Counted from the first letter of the stretch, positions 32,229-44,139 are shown. The stretch: DNA of 64,000 nt from Neofusicoccum parvum (GCA_020912385.1 CP087210.1:1-64000), one strand, 5' to 3'. The notes: generated by a model not told the origin, from the sequence alone. Numbers and translations: made by a program.

Positions 32229-34037
32229 CTTTCAGACTAATAGAATTAATACAATCCGGCCACGAGTTTCGCACCCATAGAAAACGCCTAAATAAAAGAC
32301 CCGTGGGGCCAGGACCACCTTTAAAAGATAGTGCGTAACGAGGCTTCTATCTCAGTTAAAGAAGAGACCTTATAGTATCTCTAATAGGCCGCTAGCCGAA
32401 GGTCTCTTTCTACCTTATACCGGTCCCTCGCCAGTCGAGATTTTCACTCCTATGGCTATAGCGTAGTCTTAGCACTATACGTACAATAATAGCTCTAAAC
32501 GCGGTATCCTTAGCGTAAGAAGATCGGTAAACTAGAATCTAAGCTCCATTAGAAAACTAAAGAGTAACTAGATAGTAATCTACTATAAGACCCCAAGTAG
32601 AAAACATCAGCCAAGATATAATCCATGTCTAACTAGCACCGGAAGCCACTCCACCAAGAATACGACGAGTAGTATTTAATAAAACCCACCGCAGTAAAAT
32701 CTAGGATCATAAGGCTTAAATTAAATACCTATAAAGAAAGAAACAGTTTTTAAGTAAGAACTTCCTAAAGATCGAGGAAAAGTTCACACTACTAGCCGAG
32801 TAAAACCAGTAGCTAGAGGAAAGAGTCGTATAGCTAGCTGAGTAGAACTAAAAGCTTAAAGAGAAAGTTAAGTAACTTACTATATAAAACTAGAAGTTCG
32901 ACTAGGAGATTAAAAGACTATTCGAAAACGAAGAGCACTAAGAGAACCATAATAAAAGCCTAGAGAAGAGGATTAAAGAATCGACTATACAGGTCTATTA
33001 GACAGAGACTCTAACCAGACAAGTCTAACAGCTTACGGAAAGACTAGACACAATATCTTTAACTCCTTAGGTCAACAACTAATACTAGGCAGCAGTAGTA
33101 GCACGCCCGATACCTAATTTCCCCCCAACGTATAACACCCAATCTAGAAACAGCCCTACAACTCTATAGATTACCACCGCACTACCCTCTACCTAGAATA
33201 CCTTCTCGAGGTACATACCAATCAAGACTACAGTAGAGCACATCTCGCAGGCCCTTAAGAAGCACGATAGGACAAGAGACGTATTAGTTCTTAGTATAGA
33301 AATAATAAAGCTAGGATACCTTATCCGCTTCAAGGACGAGGAAGTAAAGAAACTTACGACAAGTAATACCGAATAGACTAAGACGCTTAGAAACGATATA
33401 GCGATCACCCAATCCCAGTTTAGTATTATAGTCCACTAGGCACCAATATTAGAAGTCAACATCGAGAAGAAAACCGACGCTACCCAAAAGATTCTCTAGA
33501 AGAACAGCCTTATAGACGTATAAATTAAGAATATAGCCTAGATGAAGAAAAGAGACTCGCCGCTAGAACAATATACCTCCCTAGGCATCTAGTTTAGCAC
33601 GCAAGAAGCAGCCTAAAACGCTATCTAGAACGGACTTATATTCAGCTAGAGCTATACTAACCGTATTAAGCCCTACCGAATAGAGAGAAAGAGGTACCAC
33701 CGGTACCTTTAGTTTAGACATCTAGCATAGAACTATAAAAAGAAGGAAAGGTATAGGTACTACTTAGTAGAGTACAATAAGAAGGACTATAGCTCAGATA
33801 CCCCCCTAAAGTACGTAGACTATAATCAAGACCACCTAATAGAAGTAGCCTAATATAAAGGAGTAATACCTTACCCTCTTCTAAGAAGAGGATAATTATA
33901 TATTACCTCCTACTTTCCTTTATTATCTCTTAGTATATACTACCTAGTAGTACATTTCCTTAAATAGTCTATAGCCTACATATCGCTTAGAGCGATGGGT
34001 CGGGGTAAATGATATCAACTCAACTCAACTTAATCAA
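32229..34037 (+). pseudogene. RIP-degraded LINE copy holding only ORF1 and a 3' UTR
   Basis: Gag-like remnants related to LINE-2 ORF1 can be followed (for example GYLIRFKDEE near 33316 and a decayed CCHC region near 33690-33800). They pass straight into a LINE-2-type 3' UTR (hairpin near 33980, CAACT tail at 34018) with no endonuclease, RT or RNase H between. It is either an internally deleted, possibly non-autonomous derivative or a recombinant. Frame is lost to numerous stops. Confidence 0.6.
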
Positions 34038-34289
34038 ACAACGATAAAGAAAACAATCCTATATAGGTCCACCTAGGGGCGAGCTATAGGAACGGAACTT
34101 ACTAACCTAGGCCCGACTAGGGCCTAAACTACTAGTAAAAGAAAGCGCACAGCGTTCTTAGTACCTCAGCTTCATAGTAGAGCCTGCATCGCCTAGGCGT
34201 AGCCGTAGGGCTAGGTTTTCTAAGACCATCCCCCTTACTTACCAAACGTAAATTCCTTCCTCAAGTGGTCAAAGCGCAGGCTTGGCAAC

Positions 34290-35570
34290 ATGACTAAACC
34301 CACAGACCCCAATACTAGACCACTACTCACACGTGGCCGGTGTAAATCAACAACAGCTCCGGCTACTAGCCCAGCTAATACTCGATCTAAATCAGCCGCC
34401 CTAAAGCAGTCGGTTGGAGAAAAAAGACGCAATACTAGCCAGAGAATTAATCAAGATATAGAGGATGAAATCCACATAATTCCCATATAAGACAACCTTC
34501 CTAGTAGCCTAACGCTATAATCTATACAAGCAACCCTTCCAACAGAGACAAACTAAAACACTAGAGTACTAGTCCAGCTAGTAGCCTAGTAGTAATAGAC
34601 CATCAATCTTCTCCTTAAGGAAAGGGAGGAGACTAAGAAGGAATACTAGGAACTAGCTAAGCTTATAAATCACTTAATAGACTAAGTTAAGAAACTTAAG
34701 AACAAGCTCTAGCCAGTAACCTCTACCCCGTAAGGTCCAAGCTAGGCAACGGTAGCATCCTATAGAGCAGTCTAGACACCCCTAACTTACAACAGGCAAT
34801 CCGGAAACAACCCTACGACGATACTCATCGACGTTCCACCACCTAGCCCTGATTAGACACCAGCAAACGGCTTCACCCAGAACCTACCCACCCTAACTAC
34901 AGTGAACCTCATATCCCGAACACTTAAAAGCCAAGAGCCAACCAAATAAGCGGAGGTTCTAGGAGTAAAAGTAATAAAGCGAGGATACCTCATCCAGTTT
35001 AAGAATAAAGAAGCCAAACAGCTTACAATTTAAAACTAAGAATGAACTACAGTACTAGGAAAAGACACGAAAATCAACCACCTAAGATTTAGAGTAGTAG
35101 CCTACCGCACGCTAACAGGCGAAGTCCAAATAGAAGAAAAGAAAAACGCAATCTAAAAGATCACTCTTAAGAATAAGCTCTTAGAGACAGACACGTAGAT
35201 TGAGAATATAGCTTAGATAAAGAAGAAAGATAACCCCTTTAGCCAATACGCGTCCCTAGGGATCTAGTTCAATACTAAAGAAGCAGCCTAAAATACAGTT
35301 TAGAATAGGCTTCTCTTTAGATAGGAGATCGTCAACCGTGTTGAATTCTACCGCATGGAAAGAAAGAGGTGCTATAGATACTAGAGATTTAGACACCTCG
35401 CTAGTAACTATAGGGAAAAGGAAAGATACGGAAACTATAATAGAGGATATAATATAAGGAACTACCTACTAGGCAGCTCTCCTCAATACGTAGACTACCG
35501 CGGCAACCACCCAATAGGAGACAGCTAATACAGGGCGCTAACTCTTCCCTAAATCAACTTCTAATACTAG
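34290..35570 (+). pseudogene. LINE-2 family ORF1, RIP-inactivated
   Basis: Begins MTKPTDPNTRP, the start also kept in the copy at 49562. Stops appear from about 34488 on, and the cysteine knuckles are eroded. The ORF1/ORF2 junction ATGCTAG has become ATACTAG. Confidence 0.8.
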
Positions 35571-38500
35571 AGCCCCTACGAGTTGTCCAATTAAACATCT
35601 AGAAATCAAAGAAATACATAGAAGCCCTAATCAACGACCTAGATATAGAGAGAATCGATATTCTCTTAATATAGGAACCACCTATCTCCTTCTTTAAAAC
35701 CCTACTATAACATCGCGCATAGCAGCTATATACCCCAACCTATAATAGACCCCAAAAGAAACGATCGGCCATCTACGTTAATAAACGAATCTCCTCCTCT
35801 ACATAATAGCAAGTTTAGTGCAATAGCCGAGACCTTATAGCTATATAAATTCAGACGCTAAACCAGCCAATTCTCATCTTCTCAGTCTACGTACCACTAA
35901 TAGGAGGTACCCAGCGGTCTACTAAGAACGAAATGCTTACTACCCTTCAAGCAGTCCGTCAGTCAATAAAAAAGCAAATAATAAATACAGCCCTAACCCT
36001 CGTCCTTGGAGGAGATTTCAATAGACAAGATCCACTATAGGGTGGAGATAATATTAAACCGTACTTAGTAGGAAGTGCGGCATCTTTAATCTCATTTATA
36101 GAGGAACACTAGCTCTAGAGCCACCTCCCCTATAGAACCCCAACCTACTACGCCAGTAATAAGGCTAATAGTAAAACAACGCTAGACCTCATCCTTAGCA
36201 ACGCCTCAAACTAGATTATCAAATGTGAACTTCTAGACCAAAACTACGGCTTAGACCACAGAGCCATCTACTCTAAATAGAGCATAGACGTTGAACTAGC
36301 TAACACACGGCCACCACGCAAGCTCTACGAACAGATAGACTGGCTAAGGGTAGGGCATACCATCCAGTATACTCTTAGACAAGTAGGCGAAATTACTACG
36401 CGGGAATAACTTAACGAGGCAGTTAAGTAGCTTATTAGTACTATAGCAACCATTATAAACAAGCTAACCCCAACTGCTAAGCCATACTCGTACTTAAAGT
36501 AATAGTTCAGCCCAGAGCTTAAAGAATACCAGGCTAAGTACAATAAGCACCGCCGGCTCTAGTAAACCTTTAGCGCAAGCCTTAGAAGAGACAACCTAGA
36601 CACAGTGGACTAATACAGCGTAATAAAGATGGCCCGTAGAGAATAGGTAAAGGCAATAGCACATACAAAGAGCAGCCACTAGAAGGACTTTTTAGATAAC
36701 GCAGGGAAAGGCAACCAGCTATAGAAAGCAGCCAAGTACGCCAGCCTAAACGACAACTACTATAATATTCCCCTACTCTCTACTAGTAGCAGTAAAGCCA
36801 TAGAAAATAGAGAGAAGATATAGCTTCTATTAGACACCTTCTTTCCAAAGCCAACCAGCCTACTACCACTAGTTCAATCTACTATAGCAACCCCTATAGG
36901 GTGGGAACCAATCATAGAAGCCGAAATCCACTAGAGTCTAGGCTCTTCTAAATCCAACTCTACCCCTAGAGATAATAGCCTTCCTATACTTGTCTAGCAG
37001 AAGCTTTAGCCCTATATTACTAAACATATCCACTACATCTTCTCTACATCTATCAACCTTGGCCACCATCCTAAAGCCTAGCGTATAGCAGTAATTATTA
37101 TCCTCTAGAAAGCTAGCAAGCCTGACTATATAATTCCTAAAGCATACCGCCCAATCTCACTGCTTAACACACTCAGAAAGTTACTAGAAGCAGTAATAGT
37201 AAAGAGGCTATCCTACTATACTAAGAAGTATAATCTCTTACCGGCCACCTAGTTTAGGGTAAGACTAGGTAGATTAATAGAGCAAGCTCTCCTTATCCTA
37301 GTTAATACTATATAGAAGGCTTGGAAAGAGTATAAAGTGGTCACGCTTATAGTATTCAACCTAAAAGGTGCCTTTAATACAGTTGGTAAAGAGGTACTAG
37401 ACTACTACCTAGCTAAGAGAGGGATTCCAACTGAAGTAAGATACTAGATCAAGAGCTTTATAGAGAATAGAACAGCTTTAATATCGCTTAATAACTATAC
37501 CAAGCCAGCTATAGCTCTTAACCACCCTAGTCTCCCTTAAGGCTCACCTCTCTCACTAATTCTATTTGCCTTCTACAATACCGACCTGGTGGACTAACCT
37601 ATAGACTTCACTGGAGGAGCATCCGCCTACATTAACGACTACTTCCGGTAGCGGACAAGCCTATCTATAAGTAAGAATCTTATAGTCTTATAAAGAGAGG
37701 ATATCTATCGAATAGCGCGAGAAAGAATAACACCGCTATCTTCTTTAATTACTACTATCGAGTGCTATATAAATATCTGATCGTAAAGGGGACGCGTACG
37801 TAAAAGAGACTATACTAGGTACTAAGAGTTAACGCGTACAGGGTGGTATGATGGTGGTGTAGTGATTAGAAGAGGAATACGAGACACGTGATTACAGGCA
37901 AATATAGTTGATAATATCCTAAGGATATAACGATAGGTAGAGTAAAGTGGGTCAAGCTTTAAGGCCGATAAGATAGAGCTTATACACTTTACAAGAAATC
38001 TAGACTAGAACTGCTCAATAGTAGTAGTAATAGGCAACTAGGTAGTTGAGCTAAAGTAAGAAGTAAAGCTCCTAGAAGTCATCTTTAACTAGCAGCTCCG
38101 CTAGAGAGCCCACGTTTAGAGAGCTACCATACAAGCAACTAAGACCTACCTAGCTATAGGTAGACTAAGGCACCTCCGACTAAAGTAGATACGCCAGCTC
38201 TATTAAGCATACGTAATTCCTTAACTAGACTACGCCTTAACCGTCTAGCACTCCCCAAAGAAATATAAATAGCAAGTAGTAGTACTCTCTAGGATTCAGC
38301 GGCTAGTAATAACCAAGGCTATTTCAGCCTTCTAAACCGTTTCAACTAAAGCACTAGACTACGAGAACTTTCTCCTACTAATAAAGCTACGCCTATAGGC
38401 TAGGGTAGAGAGGATTATTACTAACCTTAAAACACTCCCCACCTCTCATCCATGCAAGACGCTTATCAATAAAACAACGTTAATACTCAATCTAGTAGTT

Positions 38501-39646
38501 AGCTTCCTAAGCCCACTGAATACAACCCTTAAGTTACAAAGCCCAGGCCAGGCTGAGGAGACTAAAGTAATTAATATATACCCCCTTCCACTATAGAAAC
38601 CCCTACTACTAGATAATATCCAACTGTAGCTACCTAAATCTCAGACCCTAGAGGTTTTCAAGGAAGAACTTAAACGAGACGGGGCTAAGAGGATCTTCAC
38701 GGACGTATCTTAAGTAAAAGGACAACTTAGAGCAGCTATAGTAATCCTCAACTAGAAGTAGAGAATCTATAGACAAGCCTAGAAAGGGGTTAGCTCTAGT
38801 AAGTTTTATAGCATTACGGCCGCTGAGCTTATCGCTATTAACACCGGTATAGAGCTAGTAGTAGAGTAGAACCTTAAAGAAGACAACTTAAATCCAGTAA
38901 TATATATAATCTACAGCAACTCAAAGGCAGCCCTATAAGTACTAGCAGACCCATACAAGCGACGATCAGGTCAAGGTATAGTATAGTTAATTATAGAAAC
39001 AGTCAAGTATATTAAGAATAGCTATTAAATTAGCTTCTCTCTCTAATAGGTGCCAAGCCATAGTGGGATTAGAGGGAATAATAAAGTGGACAGGCTCACT
39101 AAAGCTATAACTACACGCCTTAGAGAATACAGCTTTAGACCACTAGTATTACTTTAGGCCTAGGCAGCTAAGGAAACAGCACACGTAACCTGGATAGTAT
39201 AATAGGAAATCTCAGACAAAGACCAGCACCTCTAAGGTATTAATACAGCCCTACCAGGCCCTCACACCCGGTACCTATACGATAAGCTCCTACGGAGCCT
39301 GGCTAGTCTCCTTACCCAGCTTCGGACAGGCCACTGCTGGCTTAACTAATACCGTAAGCGGATGGGCCGCATCAGTAATAAGCAGTATAAATGTAGAGAA
39401 GTTAAATTAGTATTATATATCCTTCTTAACTATTACCTACTTCAGCAAGGCCGTTAGAAGATACTTTAAGAAAGTAGCTTATAAAAGAACAGCCTATTAG
39501 CCTTACTAGGTAGAAAGCCACCAAGTAATACAGCAGCCACCTAAAGCAAAAATAAGTAGAGGATAATAGTATTACAGCTATAGGCTGTACTCATCTTTAC
39601 GTAAGACACACAGCGGTTTATAAATAGAGATGAACTAATAGCGTAG
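35564..39646 (+). pseudogene. LINE-2 family ORF2, RIP-inactivated and interrupted
   Basis: The start codon is mutated (ATG to ATA). Endonuclease, RT, RNase H and CECG regions can be aligned with LINE-2 but carry dozens of stops and missense changes, for example the RT active-site YIDDY now reading YINDY near 37630. An unrelated insertion lies near 37720-37930. Confidence 0.8.
37720..37930 (+). other. Short insertion inside the degraded LINE-2 RT region
   Basis: About 210 bp with no counterpart in LINE-2, placed between sequence aligning to AGCGC and GGGCAGAGC of the intact element. Its end (CACGTGATTACAGGC and following bases) resembles 52008-52040, so it may be a solo LTR or MITE-like repeat. 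Borders and target-site duplication could not be fixed by eye. Confidence 0.45.
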
Positions 39647-39830
39647 AATACTCTTTACACTATACACCTAACACCTTACTCTCCGTCTCCCTTTATCTTC
39701 TCCTTCTCTCAAATTAACACACAACATATATACTAGTATTGAAATTCTTTAAATAGTCGTAGCCTGCATATCGCTCAGAGCGATGGGTTAGGGTAAATGA
39801 ATTCAACTCAACTCAACTTAAACCTTTCAG

Positions 39831-40137
39831 TACCACCAAGCAACACAGCAGCCACCTAAAGTAAAAACAAGTAGAGGATAACAGTATTACAGCTATAGGC
39901 TGTACTCAGCTTTACGCAAGACACATAGCGGTTTATAAATAGAGATAAACCTATAGTATAGAACACTCTTTACACTATACACCTAATACCTTACTCTCCA
40001 CCTCCCTTTACCTTCTCCTTCTCTCAAATTGATATATAATATATATACTAGCATTGAAATTCTTTGAATAGTCGTAGCCTGCATATCGCTCAGGGCGATG
40101 GGTTAGGGTAAATAAATTCAATTCAACTCAACTTAAA
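39831..40137 (+). pseudogene. 3' terminal fragment of the LINE-2 family
   Basis: Collinear with about 23309-23605: the last ORF2 codons, 3' UTR, TCGTAGCCTG near 40072, hairpin and CAACT tail, then CCTTTCAGTTAGGG. It is a severely 5'-truncated insertion placed head-to-tail behind the longer copy. Confidence 0.85.
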
Positions 40138-40202
40138 CCTTTCAGTTAGGGTTGCCCGGCACGGTGAGGTCCCTCGGACCGCGTTATCCGTGTTGTAATT
40201 CT

Positions 40203-40299
40203 CTAGCCAGGTGTCATCGAGTAACCCCCACATTGGTTATAGAAGGCTAAAGAGTTAATGCCTGGCTAGACTTAGCCTCGCCCTTTAGGGCGGGGCTAA
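40203..40299. other. Two inverted-repeat structures
   Basis: CTAGCCAGG at 40203-40211 pairs with CCTGGCTAG at 40261-40269 around a 49-nt loop. Immediately after, 40272-40299 forms a 12-bp hairpin (TTAGCCTCGCCC and GGGCGGGGCTAA, TTTA loop, one G-T wobble). The DNA from 40152 to about 40480 shows nothing else recognisable. Confidence 0.6.
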
Positions 40300-40479
40300 A
40301 CTACTTATCTTTTTACCTACCGCTATCTCTCCTTACTACTTCTTTTCTTTTTCGTCTTCTATAATCGCTTAATTAGACCTATACGCCTCTATAAAGTAGA
40401 CACCAATGAAACCCGATTAGGAAAAAGAAAAATAATATAATCCTAAAAGAAAACAGTTTACCATCCTAAGTAGGCCCTC

Positions 40480-43118
40480 TTTAATGTTCCGTTTCCTAGA
40501 CTTTCATCTTCTATTAGCGGGCACTTTCGAACCCCAAGGTACACCTGAAACCTAAGAAAACTGTGCCACTCCCGACTAGTAGCCCGGTATTCTATTCTTC
40601 GTGCCTCTATATATCTAGGCGCCTCCTAGAGACCTCTCGCGTACACTGTGCCTGTAATCCAAGAGCCGTGAGTTACCTGCTCATCCGCCAGCTTCTTGTC
40701 CATTCCATAGTCCCGTTTAAAACCCCCATATTTTAGATGCTAGCGTGAGATTGCAATAGCAATATGCCTGTACGTTATGATATTAAGCGTCGTGCCTAGA
40801 TGCATACTTATTTCCCTTGCTAGAACAGCTCCTAGCCTACTACTATCCCAGCCGCCAGCTCCCTTCGGCCATAGAAAGGATGACGATTGTTCTAGCCGTT
40901 AAAAAGCCAAGGTCTCGAGTTTCTACCAGAATAGCAGGACTAGCTAGAGGTAATACACTAGCAACTCGCTAACCTCCCTCAGGAAATATCGGTGGATAAT
41001 CTTCGTTGAGCCGGTAACGTTATATCCCTTATAGTAGGACGTAACCGTGCCGACAAGGCCGTTCTCAATAAAAATACTCCGGTAGTGACCCTGCCGGGTG
41101 TTATAATGCTGTAGGCTCACCAGTTCAGTGCCACGTACGGGTTGTCCGGACGTTAAGTGGACCAGAAGCAGTAGGCGCTTAAGAAAGCGGTCGACCTTAG
41201 CGAGGTACTGGCTTACAGCCGGTTTCTTCTAACGCAGCTCCCTCTTTTTTCCAAGAGACACGAGCTCATCCTAGAGCTAATCATTGTCGAGTATACGGTT
41301 GATCAGCTAGTTTCCACTTCCACTAGGTAGTTTAAACTGGGCCGCATTTCTAGCGTCCTTGAGGAAACTCTAACAATTTTAACTATTACTGTAGTCGTCC
41401 TGTAGACGGTAAAGGACGAGAGTAGGTATAACCTCTTTATACTTCTCCTCTAGATGGATTAGAAGTAGATCTCGTAGCTCCTATTGGGCTAGACCTATCT
41501 CAAGGCTAATAAAGGACTTAAGCTGCTCCATGCTAACGGTCGCCTACTTGTAGGTCACTATGCTGATATCGTCTGACCAGATGATATAGCCAGTAACCGT
41601 AGTATTGCTCACCACCTTCTTTGCGTAGGCGTGGAGCCTGTATACCCAGTCGAAAGCTGAGCGAGACCCTCGGACTATAAAGCGCTATCTCATCTCGTCG
41701 AGTAAGTCGGAGGGGTATTCAATAGCCCCTTCATCGGTAGCAAGCACAGCCCGCTCAATTACAAGTATCTATGCGATCTTGATGAATTTAGACAGCTAGG
41801 GCGAGTATATAAGCGGCCTATAGAAGCCGTAATCTTTTTTCTCGTCAATACCGAGGACGGCAAGGAAGCTGAGCACAGGGCTTTCAAAGTGGCTGCCCCT
41901 AATGTTGTAGTCTAGGAGGGAGATACAGAGGAGGAGGTACGCCCTATCTAGAGCAGCCTCTACCTACTTCTGAGCGCTCGCTGCTTCGCCGGAAATACCG
42001 CTAATGCTACTGTCCGAGATAAGAGCCCGCAGGTCACTAGATAGTAATAGTACAGCCTTAATATAGGACAACTAAGAAGGAGTAAACCGGTGTGCAAGTT
42101 GAATTAGCTGGTCCACCCGGCTCGTCCGGTAGGCAAAGTAGAGAAGGCGCTTCCATAGATACTTATAGCTCCGGAAAGTGTTCTTCTATAGCTTGATTAT
42201 AAGTAGCCGCTCCGTACCTGAGGGCTCGCCAGCCATAAAGCTATTGATGCGGGCCTGGTCGAACACGCTGATCTTGTCCTCGCAGATAGACTGGTACGCC
42301 CGCTCAACAAGCCGGTCTAGGCTCTCGGAGAGTAGAGTAAGCAACGGCTCTTCGGTAAGATTAGCCGCGTAGGCGAGCGTGGAGACCTCGGAGACGTTAA
42401 GGCGGTTAAAAAAAGACGGCCAGCGGGTCATCTCTAGCTACGGCGAGACCTCGGTTTTGGTGGTTTCATCGTGGTAGATATGGCGTGCGTTAGAGAGCAT
42501 GTGATGGCGCTCCTAAAGGTCTCTCTTAATAAGCCTTCTAATAAGGTCGCCCTCTTAGTGGACGCCTAATACGCTGATATCTATCTCCTCCTCTTCTTCC
42601 TCATTACTATCATCTACCTGCTCGACTTGGAAGTACTGCGAGCCGTAGGTTTGGATGAAAAATCTCTAATAGTAGACTTCTTTTCTTATAGTTTGTAGAC
42701 GGGTTTGGATCTGCTTCTCCTTTTGTTTACCGGATCTACCCCTAGTGCTTAGAGACCATTGGTGGGCTTCGCGCTAATGGGTTTTAAGAACGTTCATCTT
42801 CCGGTAGATATAGTGACACTGCTAAGGCTCGAGCTGGTAAAGTAATCCGTCCTTGTATAGAGGTAGGTAGGCGATAGGCTGGATTACCTTAGCTGGAATA
42901 AAGACGTCGCGCGCGTTCTAAGCTTAATCTAGCCATCTACGCTGCATATCGGCTAAGACTGCGGCGGTTTCTTTTAGGGGCAACTCGTGGTACTTGCCCC
43001 GTAGATGGCTTTGAATTTAGTCTAGATAGACAGCGTACCCGCAGCTCTTACAGACCAGTAAGTGGTATTCGGAAAGATAGTGAAAATACTCGGTTGATTG
43101 CGATATAGTTGCTTTTAT
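40480..43118 (-). pseudogene. TLH-D: divergent OrsD finger plus tyrosine recombinase-like gene, no helicase
   Basis: Translating the minus strand from 43118 (probable ATG now ATA) gives many RIP-type stops but clear homology to the TLH N-terminal half. It has a C2H2 finger (VCKSCGYAVYLD...HLRGKYH), a second finger region, a GSQYF block, then a recombinase-like domain with LTSGQPVRGTE, YYKGY, IHRYF, ITYRHIAIAIS and HGSWITGTVYARG. Similarity continues to a REWHSFLRFQ segment near 40560, then ends; no RecQ motif follows. It is either a truncated TLH of another subfamily or the remains of a stand-alone finger-recombinase gene. Sequence is much further from A, B and C than those are from each other. 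Confidence 0.75.
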
Positions 43119-43500
43119 AGTGATAATTACGGCAAACTTGGCTGTTTTCTAACGATGGGAGAAGTACTAGATTAACGAGTAGAGGAAGCTAGCTTATTAG
43201 ACGCGTATACTATCTTTTTTTTTTTACGCCTGTATCGAAGCGCGATCCAAGCGCGTTCCAATTACGAGATACTAATCTATTCTAACTACTTAATCGTCCG
43301 AGATAAGCTGAGGCGAAAGATACTGGCAGAATTTTAATAAGGCGCGGAGGCGGTGAGGCGGCGGGTAGATAGAAGGAGTGATGGACGGTAGAAATTTAGT
43401 GAGGCGAAGAGGCGGTAAGGCTATAGGAGGACTTATACCAAAGCGGAAAGACCCCTGCGCAGTGGATTTAAAGAGCGCGGTGGATTTGAGCATATATCTT
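43119..43500 (-). promoter_or_regulatory. TLH-D upstream region with related direct repeats
   Basis: Contains TGCGCAGTGGATTT (43456-43469) and AGCGCGGTGGATTT (43474-43487), a pair resembling the TLH-A units in reverse orientation (AAATCCAC-C/T-GCGC). No long palindrome was recognised. A 12-base poly-T run lies near 43212. Confidence 0.5.
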
Positions 43501-43885
43501 AGGGTAGTAGGCCCGTAAAGATTTAGTAAGTAGCGTAGGGGAAAGGTGGGGAGACGTTTCATATATGCTTGGAGGGTGGAGTAGGAGGCAGGACTAGCGG
43601 ACTGGGCAACCGGTCGATGGGCTAAAGGAACGATGGAGGCCGGACATACGGGTAGTAAAGGCGGTGATTCAATTCCTAAAATCAACTGCACGGCTGTCTG
43701 GCCTAGATAGGACTAGCGGGGCGACGCAGCCGCCGCACGATCACTAAACGGAGTTGGGCTGAGAAGTGAGGCAAGGCAATAACGAATGAAAGGCGCGGTA
43801 ATATATATAGAATGGCTCTTATATCTCCATAGAAGACATCGTAGCCTGATTAGACCAATCCAATCCAATCCAATCCATATATCTT
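43500..43885 (+). pseudogene. 3' fragment of a third LINE subfamily
   Basis: Translates with stops to LGGWS...TGQPVDGLKERWRPD...VVKAVIQFLK, matching the C-terminus of LINE-1 ORF2. The 3' UTR has TCGTAGCCTG at 43839-43848 and a CAATC tail (43857-43876). Strong 5' truncation. Confidence 0.75.
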
Positions 43886-43887
43886 AG

Positions 43888-43909
43888 GATTTACACCTTT
43901 CGGTTAGGG
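43888..43909 (+). repeat. Telomere-like junction remnant
   Basis: GGATTTACACCTTTCGG followed by TTAGGG; identical to the last unit of the minisatellite at 31329-31350. It sits exactly between the LINE fragment and the truncated copia LTR. Confidence 0.75.
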
Positions 43910-44139
43910 CTACTGCACCTGGGTGGATTTTAGCTATAGAGCGAGTTGGTTTCCTAGAGAAGCAATCTAGTTGGGAAACCAAAGGTCCGAAAAAGACCAG
44001 ATTAGCGAGAGCCAATTGGGGTTTAGTATAGCACGTGACGCACACGTATATCTTCCGTATACGGCTAACAGGTAGAAGAATTAAACGACTCATCGTGGAC
44101 TATCTCTATACCACTGCTGTGAACCCTCATTGTTCAACA
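43906..44139 (+). repeat. 5' LTR of the copia element (truncated)
   Basis: 234 bp matching 49086-49319. It starts within the LTR at AGGGC and ends in TGTTCAACA. Confidence 0.9.

Larger units (their letters stand above)
34038..39822 (+). mobile_element. RIP-degraded near-full-length LINE-2 copy
   Basis: Collinear with LINE-2 from its 5' UTR (the AAAGAAAGCGCACAGCG segment near 34138) through both ORFs to the CAACT tail. Damage is almost all C to T or G to A, chiefly CpA to TpA, the RIP signature. A roughly 210-bp insertion interrupts RT near 37720-37930. The copy ends in CCTTTCAG. Confidence 0.88.

Noticed and set aside
37697..37928. AGGATAT on both sides as a target-site duplication of the insertion
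   Set aside because: Alignment to intact LINE-2 shows that LINE sequence continues past the first AGGATAT, so the repeat does not flank the inserted DNA precisely.
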